Of a DNA stretch of 64,000 bases, positions 40,157 through 52,721 are shown in pieces. Below the pieces are notes generated by a model that was not told where the DNA came from, did not search any database, and saw nothing but the letters and a program-made list of their open reading frames with translations. The position numbers were made by a program, and so were the translations under genes. Numbering within the stretch: the stretch's first letter is position 1; each line of letters opens with the position of its first letter. Source of the DNA: Cerrena zonata (lineage: Eukaryota > Basidiomycota > Agaricomycetes > Polyporales > Cerrenaceae). The stretch is from positions 310,001 to 374,000 of the forward strand of contig JASBNA010000042.1 of assembly GCA_038087015.1 (NCBI GenBank), written 5' to 3'.

Positions 40157-43100
40157 ATGTCGTATAACGATAATCACAATTATTATGACCCCAATCAGCA
40201 ACACCAGGGTGCTGCTGGGGGTCATCCAGATGGTTATTATCAACAAGATGTTTATGATGATATGAATGGTGCTGGTGCCCATCCAGATTATTATGATCCA
40301 AATGTTCAATATCAACAACAACCTTATGATATGGATGGTTACCAAAATGCTCAATATGGTGTTCATCCTCAAGCCGGTGCTGGTGGTTATAACGCTGATC
40401 CTGAAGCCTTTTCTGACTTTAGTTACGGTGGTCAAACCCCTGGTACTCCTGGTTATGATCAATACGGTACCCAATATACTCCTTCCCAAATGAGTTATGG
40501 TGGCCCAAGATCATCTGGTGCTTCAACCCCAATTTATGGTGGCAATCCAAATTATGATCCAACTCAATTTCAATTATCTTCAAACTTACCTTATCCTGCT
40601 TGGAGTGCTGATCCTCAAGCTCCAATTAAAGTTGAACATATTGAAGATATTTTCATTGATTTGGCTAATAAATTTGGTTTTCAAAGAGATTCTATGAGAA
40701 ATATGTTTGATTATTTCATGACTCTATTGGATTCAAGAGCTTCTCGTATGTCTCCAGCTCAAGCTTTATTATCTTTACATGCTGATTATATTGGTGGTGA
40801 TAATGCCAATTATAAAAAATGGTTTTTCGCTTCTCAACAAGATTTAGATGAATCTATCGGTTTTGCTAATATGAAATTAGGTAAAGTTGGTAAAAAAGCT
40901 AGAAAAGCTTCTAAAAAATCTAAAAAGGCTAGAAAAGCTGCTGAAGATTTAGGTCAAGATGCTGATGCTTTAGCTGCTGAATTAGAAGGTGATTATTCTT
41001 TAGAAGCTGCTGAAATTAGATGGAAAACTAAAATGAATGCTTTGTCTCCTGAAGAACGTGTAAGAGATATTTCTCTTTACTTGTTAATTTGGGGTGAATC
41101 TAATCAAGCTCGTTTTACTCCTGAACTTATTTGTTACATTTATAAAACAGCTTTTGATTATTTATTATCCCCTCAATGTCAACAAAGACAAGAACCAGTT
41201 CCAGAAGGTGATTACTTAAATCGTGTTATCACTCCAATCTATCGTTTCTTAAGATCTCAAGTTTATGAAATTTATGAAGGTAGATTTGTTAAACGTGAAA
41301 AAGATCATAATAAAGTTATTGGTTATGATGATGTTAATCAATTATTTTGGTATCCTGAAGGTATTTCAAGAATTATTTTCAATGATGGTACTAGATTGGT
41401 TGATATTCCTCAAGAAGAACGTTTCTTAAGATTAGGTGAAGTTGAATGGTCAAATGTTTTCTTTAAAACTTATAAAGAAATTAGAACTTGGTTACATTTT
41501 ATCACTAACTTCAATAGAATCTGGATTATTCATGCTACTGTCTATTGGATGTATACTGCTTATAACTCTCCAACTATTTATACTTTACATTATGTTCAAA
41601 CTGTTAACAATCAACCAACTGCTTCTTCTAGATGGGCTGCTGCTGCTATTGGTGGTGTCATTGCTTCATTTATTCAAATTCTCGCTACTTGTTTTGAATG
41701 GATGTTCGTTCCAAGAGAATGGGCTGGTGCTCAACATTTAACTCGTCGTTTATTATTTTTGATTTTGATTTTCTTAGCTAACTTGATTCCTGTTGTCTAT
41801 GTCTTTTATTGGGCTGGTTTAGCTGCTGTTTCAAAATCAGCTTTAATTGTTAGTATTGTCGGTTTCTTCATTGCTATAGCTACTTTGGTTTTCTTCGCCA
41901 TTATGCCATTAGGTGGCTTATTCACATCTTACTTGAATAAGAGGAATAGAAGATATATCGCTTCTCAAGCTTTCACCGCTAACTTCAATAAATTAAGAGG
42001 TTTAGATATGTGGATGTCTTATCTTATTTGGGTTGCCGTTTTTGGTGCTAAATTATCTGAATCTTATTTCTTCTTGACTTTGTCTTTAAGAGATCCTATC
42101 AGAAATTTATCTACTATGAACATGAGATGTGTTGGTGAATATTGGTTTGGTGATCAACTTTGTAAACATCAAGGTAAAATTGTGCTTGGTTTGATGTATC
42201 TTGTTGATTTCTTGTTGTTCTTCTTAGATACTTATATGTGGTGGATTATCTGTAACTGTATTTACTCAGTTGGTCGTTCATTCTACTTGGGTATCTCTAT
42301 TTTAACTCCATGGAGAAACATTTTCACTAGATTACCAAAGAGAATTTACTCTAAGATTTTGGCTACTACTGAAATGGAAATTAAATATAAACCAAAGGTT
42401 TTAATTTCTCAAATTTGGAATGCTATTGTTATTTCCATGTACAGAGAACATTTGTTAGCTATTGACCATGTTCAAAAATTATTGTATCATCAAGTTCCTT
42501 CTGAAGTTGAAGGTAAACGTACTTTGAGAGCTCCAACTTTCTTCGTTTCTCAAGATGATAACAATTTTGAAACTGAATTTTTCCCAAGAGATTCTGAAGC
42601 TGAACGTCGTATTTCTTTCTTTGCTCAATCTTTAGCTACACCAATTTTAGAACCATTGCCAGTTGATAATATGCCAACTTTTACTGTTTTCACTCCTCAC
42701 TATTCTGAAAAGATTTTATTATCTTTAAGAGAAATTATTAGAGAAGATGATCAATTCTCAAGAGTTACCTTATTAGAATACTTGAAACAATTACATCCAG
42801 TTGAATGGGAATGTTTTGTTAAAGATACTAAGATCTTGGCTGAAGAAACTGCTGCTTATGAAAATGGTGATGATCCAGAAAAGGCTAATGAAGATGGTTT
42901 GAAATCAAAGATTGATGACTTACCATTCTACTGTATTGGTTTCAAATCTGCTGCACCTGAATATACCTTAAGAACTAGAATTTGGGCTTCTTTAAGATCC
43001 CAAACTTTGTACCGTACTGTTTCTGGTTTCATGAATTATGCTAGAGCTATCAAATTATTATACCGTGTTGAAAACCCTGAATTAGTTCAATACTTTGGTG

Positions 43101-45826
43101 GTGATCCAGAAGGTTTAGAATTAGCTTTAGAAAAAATGGCAAGAAGAAAATTCAAATTTATTGTTGCTATGCAAAGATTGGCTAAATTCAAAGACGATGA
43201 AATGGAAAATGCTGAATTCTTATTACGTGCTTACCCTGATTTACAAATTGCTTACTTGGATGAAGAACCTCCATTAAATGAAGAAGAAGAACCAAGAGTT
43301 TATTCTGCTTTAATTGATGGTCACTGTGAAATGTTGGAAAATGGTCGTCGTCGTCCTAAATTCAGAATTCAATTATCCGGTAATCCAATTTTGGGTGATG
43401 GTAAATCTGATAATCAAAATCATTCTATTATCTTCCATCGTGGTGAATATATTCAATTAGTTGATGCTAATCAAGATAACTATTTGGAAGAATGTTTGAA
43501 GATTAGATCTGTCTTAGCTGAATTCGAAGAATTGAATGTTGAACACGTTAACCCTTATGCTCCAAACTTAAAAGACTCTGAAAAAGAACAAAATTCTCCT
43601 GTTGCTATTTTGGGTGCTCGTGAATATATTTTCTCCGAAAACTCTGGTATTCTTGGTGATGTTGCTGCCGGTAAGGAACAAACTTTTGGTACTTTATTCG
43701 CTAGAACTTTGGCTCAAATTGGTGGTAAATTGCATTATGGTCACCCGGATTTCTTAAATGCTACTTTTATGTTAACTAGAGGTGGTGTTTCTAAGGCTCA
43801 AAAAGGTTTACATTTGAATGAAGATATTTATGCTGGTATGACTGCTGTCTTAAGAGGTGGTAGAATTAAACATTGTGAATATTACCAATGTGGTAAAGGT
43901 AGAGATATGGGTTTCGGTTCTATTTTAAATTTCACAACTAAGATTGGTGCTGGTATGGGTGAACAAATGTTGTCTCGTGAATATTACTACTTGTCTACTC
44001 AATTACCTTTGGATCGTTTCTTATCTTTCTACTATGGTCACCCTGGTTTCCATATTAATAACTTGTTTATTCAATTATCTTTGCAAGTTTTTATCTTGGT
44101 TTTGGCTAACTTGAACTCTTTGGCTCATGAATCTATTATTTGTCAGTATAATAGAAATGTTCCTGTCAGAGATATCTTGTATCCTTTGGGTTGTTACAAT
44201 CTTAGTCCAGCTATTGATTGGATTAGACGTTATACTTTATCCATTTTCATTGTTTTCTTCATTTCTTTCATTCCATTGATTGTTCAAGAATTGATTGAAC
44301 GTGGTGTTTGGAGAGCTGCTCAAAGATTGATTCGTCACTTTATTTCCTTGTCACCAATGTTTGAAGTATTCGTTGCCCAAATTTATTCTACTTCTTTATT
44401 CACCGATTTAACTGTTGGTGGTGCTAGATATATCTCAACTGGTAGAGGTTTTGCTACTTCTCGTATTCCATTCTCTATCTTATATTCAAGATTTGCTGAT
44501 TCTTCTATCTACATGGGTGCTAGATGTATGTTGGTCTTATTATTCGGTACTGTTTCTCACTGGCAAGCTCCATTGTTATGGTTCTGGGCTTCTTTATCTT
44601 CATTGATGTTCTCTCCATTTATTTTCAACCCTCATCAATTTGCTTGGGAAGATTTCTTCATTGATTACCGTGATTTTATTAGATGGTTATCTCGTGGTAA
44701 TACTAAATGGCACAGAAATTCTTGGATTGGTTACGTTCGTCTTTCCAGATCTAGAATTACTGGTTTCAAACGTAAGTTGACTGGTGATATTTCTGAAAAA
44801 GCTGCCGGTGATGCTTCCAGAGCTCACAGATCTAATGTTATTTTTGCTGATTTCATTCCATGTCTTATTTACACTGCTGGTTTGTATGTTGCTTATACTT
44901 TCATCTGTGCTCAAACTGGTGTTACCAAGAATTCTTACACCTTTAATGGATCAACTGAACCAATTCATGTTAACTCTACTGTCAGAGTTGTTATTTGTGC
45001 TTTAGCCCCAGTTCTTATTGATATGGGTGTTCTTGGTTTCTGTCTTGGTTTAGCATGTTGTGCCGGTCCATTATTAGGTTTATGTTGTAAGAAGACTGGT
45101 GCTGTCATTGCTGGTGTTGCCCATGGTTTTGCTGTTGTCATTCATTTGATTTTCTTCATTGTCATGTGGGTCTTGTCTGGTTTCAATTTTGCTAGAATGT
45201 TATTAGGTGTTATCACCATGATTTACATTCAAAGATTATTATTCAAATTCTTAACCTTAACTTGTTTGACTAGAGAATTTAAGAATGATAAGGCTAACAC
45301 TGCTTTCTGGACTGGTAAATGGTATGGTTCAGGTTTAGGTTACATGGCTTTAACTCAACCAGCTCGTGAATTCTGTGCTAAAGTTATTGAAATGTCTGAG
45401 TTTGCTGGTGATTTCATCTTGGCTCATCTTATCTTGTTTGTTCAACTCCCAATCTTGTGTGTTCCATTAATTGACAGATGGCATTCAACTATGTTGTTCT
45501 GGTTGAAACCTTCAAGATTAATCAGACCTCCAATTTACTCTTTAAAACAAGCTAAATTAAGAAAGAGAATGGTTAGAAAATACTGTACTTTATACTTTTT
45601 GATTTTAATCTTATTTGTTATTGTTATTGCTGCTCCTGCCATTGCATCTAAATTTATTGCTGAAGATACTGGTTCTACTCTCTCTGGTGTTATGCAAGGT
45701 CTTTTCCAACCAAGAAAAGTTGATAACAACGATACTGGTAAGAAGATTCCTTCATACTATAAAGGTAGTTCCGTTACTTACTGGAGTTACACTCCAAAGA
45801 GTAAAGGTTACACTACTAAACCTTAA
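40157..45826 (+). CDS. GSC1: 1,3-beta-glucan synthase catalytic subunit (GT48)
   Basis: The plasma-membrane enzyme making cell-wall beta-1,3-glucan from UDP-glucose, regulated by Rho1; target of echinocandins. The 1889-residue frame is intact over 5.67 kb. The N-terminal 150 residues are Tyr/Gln/Gly-rich, then the FKS1 domain ([18 protein letters not shown]), a first helix cluster (about 450-720), a large cytosolic catalytic region (about 720-1300, with [41 protein letters not shown]), and a second helix cluster. Hot-spot 1 (FLTLSLRDP, 639-647) and hot-spot 2 (DWIRRYTL, 1354-1361) carry the susceptible-type residues, with Ser643 equivalent to C. albicans Ser645. The protein is close in length to C. 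albicans Gsc1 (1897). Gene name follows Candida usage; FKS1 is equivalent. Confidence 0.98.
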   Translation: MSYNDNHNYYDPNQQHQGAAGGHPDGYYQQDVYDDMNGAGAHPDYYDPNVQYQQQPYDMDGYQNAQYGVHPQAGAGGYNADPEAFSDFSYGGQTPGTPGYDQYGTQYTPSQMSYGGPRSSGASTPIYGGNPNYDPTQFQLSSNLPYPAWSADPQAPIKVEHIEDIFIDLANKFGFQRDSMRNMFDYFMTLLDSRASRMSPAQALLSLHADYIGGDNANYKKWFFASQQDLDESIGFANMKLGKVGKKARKASKKSKKARKAAEDLGQDADALAAELEGDYSLEAAEIRWKTKMNALSPEERVRDISLYLLIWGESNQARFTPELICYIYKTAFDYLLSPQCQQRQEPVPEGDYLNRVITPIYRFLRSQVYEIYEGRFVKREKDHNKVIGYDDVNQLFWYPEGISRIIFNDGTRLVDIPQEERFLRLGEVEWSNVFFKTYKEIRTWLHFITNFNRIWIIHATVYWMYTAYNSPTIYTLHYVQTVNNQPTASSRWAAAAIGGVIASFIQILATCFEWMFVPREWAGAQHLTRRLLFLILIFLANLIPVVYVFYWAGLAAVSKSALIVSIVGFFIAIATLVFFAIMPLGGLFTSYLNKRNRRYIASQAFTANFNKLRGLDMWMSYLIWVAVFGAKLSESYFFLTLSLRDPIRNLSTMNMRCVGEYWFGDQLCKHQGKIVLGLMYLVDFLLFFLDTYMWWIICNCIYSVGRSFYLGISILTPWRNIFTRLPKRIYSKILATTEMEIKYKPKVLISQIWNAIVISMYREHLLAIDHVQKLLYHQVPSEVEGKRTLRAPTFFVSQDDNNFETEFFPRDSEAERRISFFAQSLATPILEPLPVDNMPTFTVFTPHYSEKILLSLREIIREDDQFSRVTLLEYLKQLHPVEWECFVKDTKILAEETAAYENGDDPEKANEDGLKSKIDDLPFYCIGFKSAAPEYTLRTRIWASLRSQTLYRTVSGFMNYARAIKLLYRVENPELVQYFGGDPEGLELALEKMARRKFKFIVAMQRLAKFKDDEMENAEFLLRAYPDLQIAYLDEEPPLNEEEEPRVYSALIDGHCEMLENGRRRPKFRIQLSGNPILGDGKSDNQNHSIIFHRGEYIQLVDANQDNYLEECLKIRSVLAEFEELNVEHVNPYAPNLKDSEKEQNSPVAILGAREYIFSENSGILGDVAAGKEQTFGTLFARTLAQIGGKLHYGHPDFLNATFMLTRGGVSKAQKGLHLNEDIYAGMTAVLRGGRIKHCEYYQCGKGRDMGFGSILNFTTKIGAGMGEQMLSREYYYLSTQLPLDRFLSFYYGHPGFHINNLFIQLSLQVFILVLANLNSLAHESIICQYNRNVPVRDILYPLGCYNLSPAIDWIRRYTLSIFIVFFISFIPLIVQELIERGVWRAAQRLIRHFISLSPMFEVFVAQIYSTSLFTDLTVGGARYISTGRGFATSRIPFSILYSRFADSSIYMGARCMLVLLFGTVSHWQAPLLWFWASLSSLMFSPFIFNPHQFAWEDFFIDYRDFIRWLSRGNTKWHRNSWIGYVRLSRSRITGFKRKLTGDISEKAAGDASRAHRSNVIFADFIPCLIYTAGLYVAYTFICAQTGVTKNSYTFNGSTEPIHVNSTVRVVICALAPVLIDMGVLGFCLGLACCAGPLLGLCCKKTGAVIAGVAHGFAVVIHLIFFIVMWVLSGFNFARMLLGVITMIYIQRLLFKFLTLTCLTREFKNDKANTAFWTGKWYGSGLGYMALTQPAREFCAKVIEMSEFAGDFILAHLILFVQLPILCVPLIDRWHSTMLFWLKPSRLIRPPIYSLKQAKLRKRMVRKYCTLYFLILILFVIVIAAPAIASKFIAEDTGSTLSGVMQGLFQPRKVDNNDTGKKIPSYYKGSSVTYWSYTPKSKGYTTKP

Positions 45827-46420
45827 GCAAATTAATTTATAAACTTTTTTTCTTTATTTACTTGTTCTTTTACTTTTTTTCTTTTATATATGTTTGGAAA
45901 AACATAAATTCTCTTTCACATATTCTGTTTCTTTCTATTTTATATATTATTTCTTCTATTTGAAAACGATTCTGTTTTATTTGACTTTACATTTGTTGTT
46001 TCCACTCTTTATATACATTTAATTCTATTGATATGGAGAGTTTATTCAAATTGTCATTTTGTTTTTAAGATGAAAGAATTAAAAGAAATTAGGGTGTTTG
46101 AAACAGTCTCTTATTTTTCTTTTTCAATTGGTTATTTCTTATGTATCTATATTATATGCTGTTTTGTCATTATAAATTAACGTTGTAGATGCAATTGATG
46201 TAAAGATAGTGAAAATGTGACAACCAAAGAATCAAGTGAAAGAGAAAAAAAAAAAACAGAAACAGAAAAAACAAAAAAAAAATAGTTTCAGCTAAAGAAC
46301 CGTCCACTGTTCTTCATAGCTTTCATTCGAGGGATTGTTTGTAACCACAATTGGTTAGTTAGAACGAAAGAAAGCTCAATAAGTATCGACTGTTCAATTG
46401 TTATTTCAAATCCAACCAAA
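45827..46420. other. Region downstream of GSC1
   Basis: This 594-bp gap is T-rich GSC1 3'-UTR (several TTTTT and TATATA elements) grading into A-rich promoter sequence (46230-46290) of the next gene. Nothing else was recognised. Confidence 0.45.
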
Positions 46421-47468
46421 ATGCAGCTTCTAAGAACTCATAATTATCCCAAAGTCAACAAAGATCATATTTACAGCATTGATAGCGGTGTCATTGATAA
46501 TCTTCGTAATAAAGATGTTCAAGCTTCGCCAAGGGCTTAACGTATGAGGTTCCACAAGCAGATGGAACTGTGCAGACAGTTCCTGTTGCATTTCATGATA
46601 TTCAAGGTTCCTTATATTCAATTAATACCACGTTATGTGATTTTTTACCCATGGGTTCTTATTACATCGATTTTTGCAGAGATCAGCATCTTGTCATTGA
46701 TTATTTCCTCGGTGGTATCAGTCTCTGCTACCAAGTATATGGATAAGTTTTGGGGGTATAAAGAAGTTGTCAAATTTATTCTAATTGTTGGTCTGATCAC
46801 CAATTTGATTCACCGTTTTAATAACAATCATATGTAATGTGATGAGAAGTGACGTTAAAGGGATGGATAAACCTTTAGGTGGAGGAATCTCGTATTACTT
46901 TGCATTCTTAGTTGTCTTGAAGCAATGGATTCCAGAACATAACATTGTTCTTTTCCAAGGTTTAATCAATTTCAGGGTTAAACATTTACCATTTGCTTTA
47001 TTGAATATTATAGTCGTGTGGTCAATTCTAATCAGCAGGTCTTTATACCCAGCAGTCCCTTCAATCAGCAGCTTCATAATATCTTACAACTACTTAAGAT
47101 TCCACCAATCAGTTCGCTAGTGATCCAATCTTACCAATTACCACTGCTAGTGGAAGCTCAGACCAAGGTCTCTTGGTCAAAGGAGATGCCTCCTGATACC
47201 TTCCAGCTAGTAGAGTTTTTCCCTGCCAGTTTTGAAACCTTATCTTAGTGTTGTGTTCAATCAAATCTACGAGTTAAGCGTATTGATTGGCATAGTCACT
47301 CCATTCAATGATGACAACATCGAACAAAGTAACATCAGAGCTCAAAAACGTTTTGAACAGGTGAACCAAACTCAGAAAAGTGTGGCCAACTCTGTTGCTG
47401 AAAGAAGAAGACAAGTTGCCTTACAAGTCATTGAAGATCGTATCAACAAAGAATCTAGAGCTAATTGA
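46421..47468 (+). CDS. TMEM115/YOL107W-like Golgi rhomboid-fold protein, seven frameshifts
   Basis: A multi-pass Golgi membrane protein of the TMEM115 family (rhomboid-related, non-catalytic; implicated in Golgi retrograde transport). Reading it requires seven +1 shifts, near 46440, 46533, 46600, 46832, 47113, 47193 and 47228. Corrected, it has 346 residues against 342 for yeast YOL107W. In order the pieces read MQLLR, PKSTKIIFTALIAVSLIIFV (TM1), KLRQGL, TYEVPQADGTVQTVP, then VPYIQLIPRYVIFYPWVLIT and SIFAEISIL (the family signature YPW...TSxFxE), KYMDKFWGYKEVVKF, KPLGGGISYYFAFLVVLKQW, and a cytosolic tail ending RINKESRAN. Every shift is an apparent single-base insertion. This is either a badly sequenced gene or a decaying one. 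Confidence 0.8.
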
Positions 47469-47799
47469 TTCATTATCATCCTCTTACTTACTGTCTACTG
47501 ACGTTCAATATACCTTTTTTTTAGTCCAAAAACAGTATCAACACTCATGTAGGCCACTTAAATCAGAAACCATCCTAGCCAGTGGTTCAAGCCTGTCGTA
47601 GCTTTTGAATAGAAATGAAATTCTATTCGAATCAAAAAGAAAGAAAAATTCACTAAAAAACCAAAAAAAAAAAAAAAAAAAAAAATCAAAAAAAAAAAAA
47701 AAAAACTGAGCGAAAAAACATCAAACTTGAAAATCGTGTCAACAAATCGATGGATTGATCCTTTGAGTAAGCCGATAGATAGAGAGATTGTGGTTTATA
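47469..47799. other. Intergenic region before the mannosyltransferase gene
   Basis: This 331-bp gap includes two long poly-A tracts (about 47660-47705) and AT-rich promoter sequence. No ORF or RNA feature was seen. Confidence 0.45.
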
Positions 47800-49108
47800 A
47801 TGTTGGGAGCTAATAAGTTGAAGCCTAAGTATGGTAAACTGAAGGATTTCTTACCGCTTCCAGCCAGTTTCAATAGAATCCATCGCTTTCAGAAACAAAA
47901 TTTTGCTATCATTGCCGTATTGTTGATATTTGTTTGGATAATTTTGTATCCACTTCACGGATTCAGTGGACTTTGGAGTCATAATTCGAGTAGTAGATAC
48001 CCAAAGGGACATCCATTGACCAGCCCTCATGTCATTGAAACACCATCCAAGTATATCTATCCACCTATTGAACATGCACCATTGTTGAAAGAATTGGGGA
48101 TTCATAAATTGGTGAAAGAATCAAAAGTCAGAGATGCTAACTTTCTTGATATTGAAAAAACAGTAATCAGGTCTCTTAATATATTTGATGATCCAAACCC
48201 AGCCCAACAAAAAATCAAGGAAGATGAAGAAAATTCCTTATCAGATTTAGCCAAAGCTAAAAATTACTTCAAGAATCAAGACAAAAGTTGTATTCAAGCC
48301 AAAAAATCCAAAAAATTATCCCGATGTCATCATTGTAACTGCAGTTGATTTCGAAAGATATTCTTTGGATGCTTTAACCAAACTTGTTCAAAATAGAGTT
48401 GATTATGCTCATAAACAAAGCTACGGTATGTACGTTCGTTGGTATCAAGAATTCTTACCAATTTTAAACTCATTAAGTTATCTTCAAACAAAGGAAAAGG
48501 CTAAATGGGTAAGGCTTTACTGTTTAAGAGCAGCCATGTTTGCATTCCCTGAAGCTAAATGGTTCTGGTATCTTGATCAAGATGCTTTTATTATGGATCT
48601 TAATATTAATTTACAAGAATATGTATTATCACCAGAAGCTTTGAGTCCAATAATGTTACGTGAACAATCTATTATACCTCCAAATGGTGCCATAAAAACT
48701 TATAAAAACACTAGAGCTCAACTGGTTGAGTTACTTATAACTCAATCTAATTCAAAAGTTGAAACAACTTCAATAATTCTTAAAAATTCTAATATTGGTA
48801 GATCAATCTTAGAAATTTGGGGTGACAAACTTTATTTGAATTATCCAAATTTCCCTTACGGTCCTGATTCTGCATTAACCCATATATTACAATGGCATCC
48901 TTTCATATTATCAAAAACTAGTATCATACCTCCAAGAACCATAAGTGCTAAAAACGGTGAAGTCGATCCTCAAGATAAACTCAGTGAAAATACAGTTTAT
49001 CACAAAGGGGATTTTGTAGCTCAATGGTCAGATTGTGAACATACTGCTCAATGTGAAGAGCAATTAGATAAATTTTATGCCATTTTAGCTGAAAGTAAGA
49101 ATAAATAA
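47800..49108 (+). CDS. Alpha-1,6-mannosyltransferase, GT34 (Mnn10/Mnn11-like), one frameshift
   Basis: A type II Golgi glycosyltransferase of family GT34, which in yeast extends the N-glycan outer chain as part of mannan polymerase II. ATG 47800 (MLGANKLKPKYGK) is used; a longer frame starts on TTG. A cytosolic basic tail precedes a single signal-anchor helix (FAIIAVLLIFVWIILYPL, about residues 40-58) and a lumenal catalytic domain: PDVIIVTAVDFERY, KWVRLYCLRAAMFAFPEAKW and the metal-binding WFWYLDQDAFIMD (D-x-D). An extra A in the run at 48283-48286 splits the frame just before the catalytic domain; correcting gives 435 residues. Mnn11 (422 residues) is a slightly better length match than Mnn10, but I do not separate them. 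Confidence 0.88.
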
Positions 49109-49330
49109 ATTTTGAGTTGAATATTTAAAATTTGAATTTGTTTGCCTCATTTTCCTTCATTCATTATTTCATGTTGTATACTATATATTTGAAATGTACT
49201 TTCTCCACTCTATAGAAAATAAGAAGTACTTGACAATCAAAAGTCATCTAATGTTAGTTTATTTATACTCTTCAGTAGGTCTTCATTTACTTTGTGATTA
49301 TTTATGTTTGACTTTTCGAATTTGATTTCC

Positions 49331-51304
49331 TTAATAGGTCAACCATAAATTGATAATATCATCCATTCTCTTAACACTCCATTCATTATGGGTATTAACA
49401 GTAGGAATAATTTGACCGATTTGAAGAAATATAACAAAAAAGGATAACTCACGATAAGATGAATGTTCACTATAAGGTAAACCATAAATTTTATACAATG
49501 AATTGTCATGAGGATTTTTTTTGTTTGATCTTGTTGATTTATTCGGTAGCGGAAATTGTTTCAATACATCTTCAACATAATTAAACATGGGTGCATTTTG
49601 TAAAGTATTCACTATTGCCGATAATTCTTGTTCTTTATTAACTTGACTTAAGTCAACATCATCGACAACTGCAGTATCATCTTCAGACGTTTGATTAGGG
49701 TTCTTGAGGACCAAATTTATCAATATCGGGAGCGGTAAAAGTCCAACCACTCGGTCTAAGCCCAATACAGCGTTCGAAATGATTGAAGTATTGATTGTGG
49801 TTAAAATAGCTTGACAACTCACCTACTGAGTTAACGATATCCATTGGAACTAAATGGATCACTGCATTGAAATCGGAATCAAGACCAAGATCGTCATCAG
49901 TAATAACTGAATTTAAAAAGGAATCATCATAAGATCGTAAAATTTCATTTTTATCACCTCTACTTTTAATATTCGAAACAAATATAGGAATATTATTGAG
50001 TCTTTTCAGGATTGAAATAGCGACTCTTTCTTTACCAATCAAATAAGTACCAACTAGTATCAAAATTTTTTTCTTTTTCAGTCTTGAAAGCGATAAAAAA
50101 TCAGTTATTCTGGATTGTAAAGTACCAAACCATGTATTGAATAAAGTATCTTCCATTATTAATTGATAAAACATTTCACTAATTTCTTCGCAGACCAACT
50201 CTTGTTTTGGGAAATTATAATTACGTGACATATAAGTAGTATCAAGGTAAAGTTTATCTAAAGTGTAATCATTACCGTGGTGGAAAGGTCTTAAAGCAGG
50301 GTGTTCAATCATATCTTTATTAACTCTAAAATCACCACAATGAAGCATGAATTGTTTAGCATGATTCAAGGCAATTGATTCAAATAAAAAAATTGCAGCA
50401 CCAGGACAGTGGTTTGCAGTCATCAAGGTGACATAGAGTCCTGGATTATTCGATTCGGATTCTGTATAATCATCAGTATTGTTCCAATCATCATATTCTT
50501 GTACCAAATAACGTTTATCCATCTTCATTGGTCTAATATAAGTGGGGTCGATATTGAAACGAATTCTAAGTAGTCTACCAGTGATAACCGAACAGTATAT
50601 TTGTTTCCTATTAGGGTTAAGTTCCAAACCTTCTGAACACCATTTTTTACTGATCCCTCCGTAATGGTCTGAATGGAAGTGAGATAGAAAATACTTACTA
50701 ATAGACTCATGGGGCCTGAAGTTAAAAGCGTCAACCGCTATAAGATACGATTGGTTAATCGAGACTTTGCAGTTAAGGATCTTCAAATCAGGTATTGGCC
50801 TTCTCTTATAAATTATGGGTTTGCCCGAGTCTATTCTAATCGGAGTATCAACATTTTTTGGTTGTCTTTCATTATTACTTGGAGATGCTAATCTTGGCTT
50901 CTTGATGTTTGAATCTTATTGATGTACCTCTGTTTGAGCGACTTGGGGGATTCTATCTTCTTGGCCACATTCTTCTTACCAGCAGCACTCGTAGAAGAAG
51001 AAGAAGTATCAATTTTTCTCTTTTTAACTGATTGTTCATCTTCAAAATTTTCTTTCACGTACGAAATAGACAAACACTCCTCTACGTGTTTGATTCTATC
51101 ATTCATGCTGAAGCAAGAGATGATGATTTGACAAACTGGACAGCTGACCAAGTCCTGATCTTCATTCTTAATCACTGATGAATCACCGGTTAAATCAACG
51201 AATTCTGGCTCCGACGCGTTAGAGATCTCGGACTTCTTGGTGAAATCAAGGATAGACGTCTGTTTTTTCATAGACCTGGACTGGTCCTTAACATCCTGAG
51301 ACAT
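49331..51304 (-). CDS. PSO2: DNA interstrand-crosslink repair nuclease Pso2/Snm1, two frameshifts
   Basis: A 5'-exonuclease of the metallo-beta-lactamase/beta-CASP family needed for crosslink repair. ATG 51304 (MSQDVKDQSRSMKK) is preferred; the longer frame begins on TTG. Near the N-terminus a PIP-box-like QTSILDFTKK is followed by a UBZ-type finger (CPVCQIIISCFSMNDRIKHVEEC). The catalytic part has HFHSDHYGGISKKW (metal-binding motif), LYVTLMTANHCPGAAIFLFE, LHCGDFRVNKDM and LDTTYMSRNYNFP, and the beta-CASP end GLPYSEHSSYREL. Frame breaks: a missing base near 50904 and an extra T in the run at the complement of 49713-49715. Corrected length is 657 residues, as in yeast Pso2 (661). All metal ligands I can identify are present. 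Confidence 0.92.
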
Positions 51305-51503
51305 CTTCGTCCATTCTTTTGTAGTTATCAAGTGGATCTCCCGCTGTTGATGTCAAAAAACACTAGATACCAAAGTTGAAAAGAAGAGTAGATAATTTTG
51401 CTGCCATTTGCCAGTGCATTTTTTTTTTTTTTTTTTATTAGTGCACTTTTTGAACAGATCAACTAATAACTACTAGTTAATAGTTAGATCAATAGACGAA
51501 ACC

Positions 51504-52055
51504 ATGGGGTTGCTTACAATCATAAAGAAACAGAAGATCAAAGACAAGGAGATCCGAGTGTTGACGTTGGGATTGGACAATGCTGGTAAAACAACCATCA
51601 TCAAGCAGATTTTGGGCGAGGACACCAAGAAAGTATCACCTACGATGGGATTTCAGATCAACACGATACAGTATAAGGATTACAACTTGAACATGTGGGA
51701 CATTGGGGGCCAGACCACCATCCGTAACTTCTGGAGCAACTACTTCGACCGGTCCAATATAATCATCTGGGTGATTGACTCGTTAAGCTTGGAAAGACTA
51801 GATGAATCATACCAAGAACTAAGAGAGAAAATCATTCTACAAGATCAATTGGTGGGCACCTACTTGGTGGTGTTGATCAACAAGGTAGACATGTTAGACC
51901 CACAACAGCATCAGTCGGTCAAAGATCAAGTCATAAAAGTTCTAAACCTCGACAGAGAATTGAACCAAGATAGATACATCATCCAGCTTGTCAGTGGGTA
52001 CACTGGCGAGGGACTCTCTCCCGTCCTTGATTGGATGATTGAACGTGACATATAG
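51504..52055 (+). CDS. CIN4: Arl2-type small GTPase Cin4
   Basis: A 183-residue Arf-like GTPase (Arl2 orthologue) that acts with tubulin cofactors in beta-tubulin folding and microtubule stability. Start MGLLTIIKKQKIKDKE has the Gly2 typical of the family. Motifs: GLDNAGKT (23-30), SPTMGFQINT (switch I), WDIGGQ (65-70), NKVD (126-129) and a final segment SGYTGEGL corresponding to the guanine-specificity loop. The frame is intact. Divergent from PSO2 across about 200 bp containing a T-run of about 20 near 51418-51437. Confidence 0.95.
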   Translation: MGLLTIIKKQKIKDKEIRVLTLGLDNAGKTTIIKQILGEDTKKVSPTMGFQINTIQYKDYNLNMWDIGGQTTIRNFWSNYFDRSNIIIWVIDSLSLERLDESYQELREKIILQDQLVGTYLVVLINKVDMLDPQQHQSVKDQVIKVLNLDRELNQDRYIIQLVSGYTGEGLSPVLDWMIERDI

Positions 52056-52721
52056 CCTTTCTGTACGTAAAGTCTAAACGATTATCAACCTTCGATTAGT
52101 ATATCAAACTGAACACAAGATTAAAATGTAAACATCTTCGTCCCCGTGCCCTTGTCGACGGGCTGCGCTTCAATGGCTTCGGCTGGTGTGTTGGCATCCC
52201 ACATCTCTCTCTCTCCATGAACGTAGTACTCTTAACCTCCGGCCTTCTCCTCGAAGTAAGAAGTTTTGGATGCCTTCAATTGCCCTGGACATAAATCCAT
52301 CTCTCGATTTAATAAACGCGTGTTTAGCGAGGTAAAACGCCATACAAAACAAAAAAAAAAATTAAAAAATAAAAAAAAAAACGCGACCTAATTTTTCAGA
52401 CAAGAACCGATACTTATATAGCTGAGACCTCCTTAGACTGTAAACTTTGGAAGAGTTTGCTACTTCAAAGGATTCCAACGGTTGTTGAGTGTATAAGTTT
52501 GTTTCTTTCCAGGGCCTCGTCATTCGTTTATCAAAACATTCTGTTGAAGCTGACTTTTGCAATCGAAAACAGTCTTTAACCCCAGTTTTCGTCAATCGGT
52601 TTCTTTATATTAATACTACTTGGTATTTGGTTTAATTGTTTTGCTAATACTGTTTCTGCTGCTGCTGTTTCTGCTGCTGCTGTTCTGCTACTGTTGCTGC
52701 TGTTATTGTTTTCTGTTGTAC
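52056..52721. other. Intergenic region with CTG/TGC microsatellite
   Basis: This gap of 666 bp has a poly-A pair at 52350-52380 and, just before the next ATG, a CTG-rich microsatellite (about 52650-52715, TTTCTGCTGCTGCTG repeated). The repeat lies in the probable 5' leader of the downstream gene. Minus-strand open frames at 52170-52352 and 52362-52595 lack ATG starts or protein character. Confidence 0.5.

Noticed and set aside
52362..52595. 77-codon minus-strand ORF between CIN4 and the PH-like gene
   Set aside because: No ATG start, no conserved features, and its C-terminal end is encoded by a poly-A/T tract.
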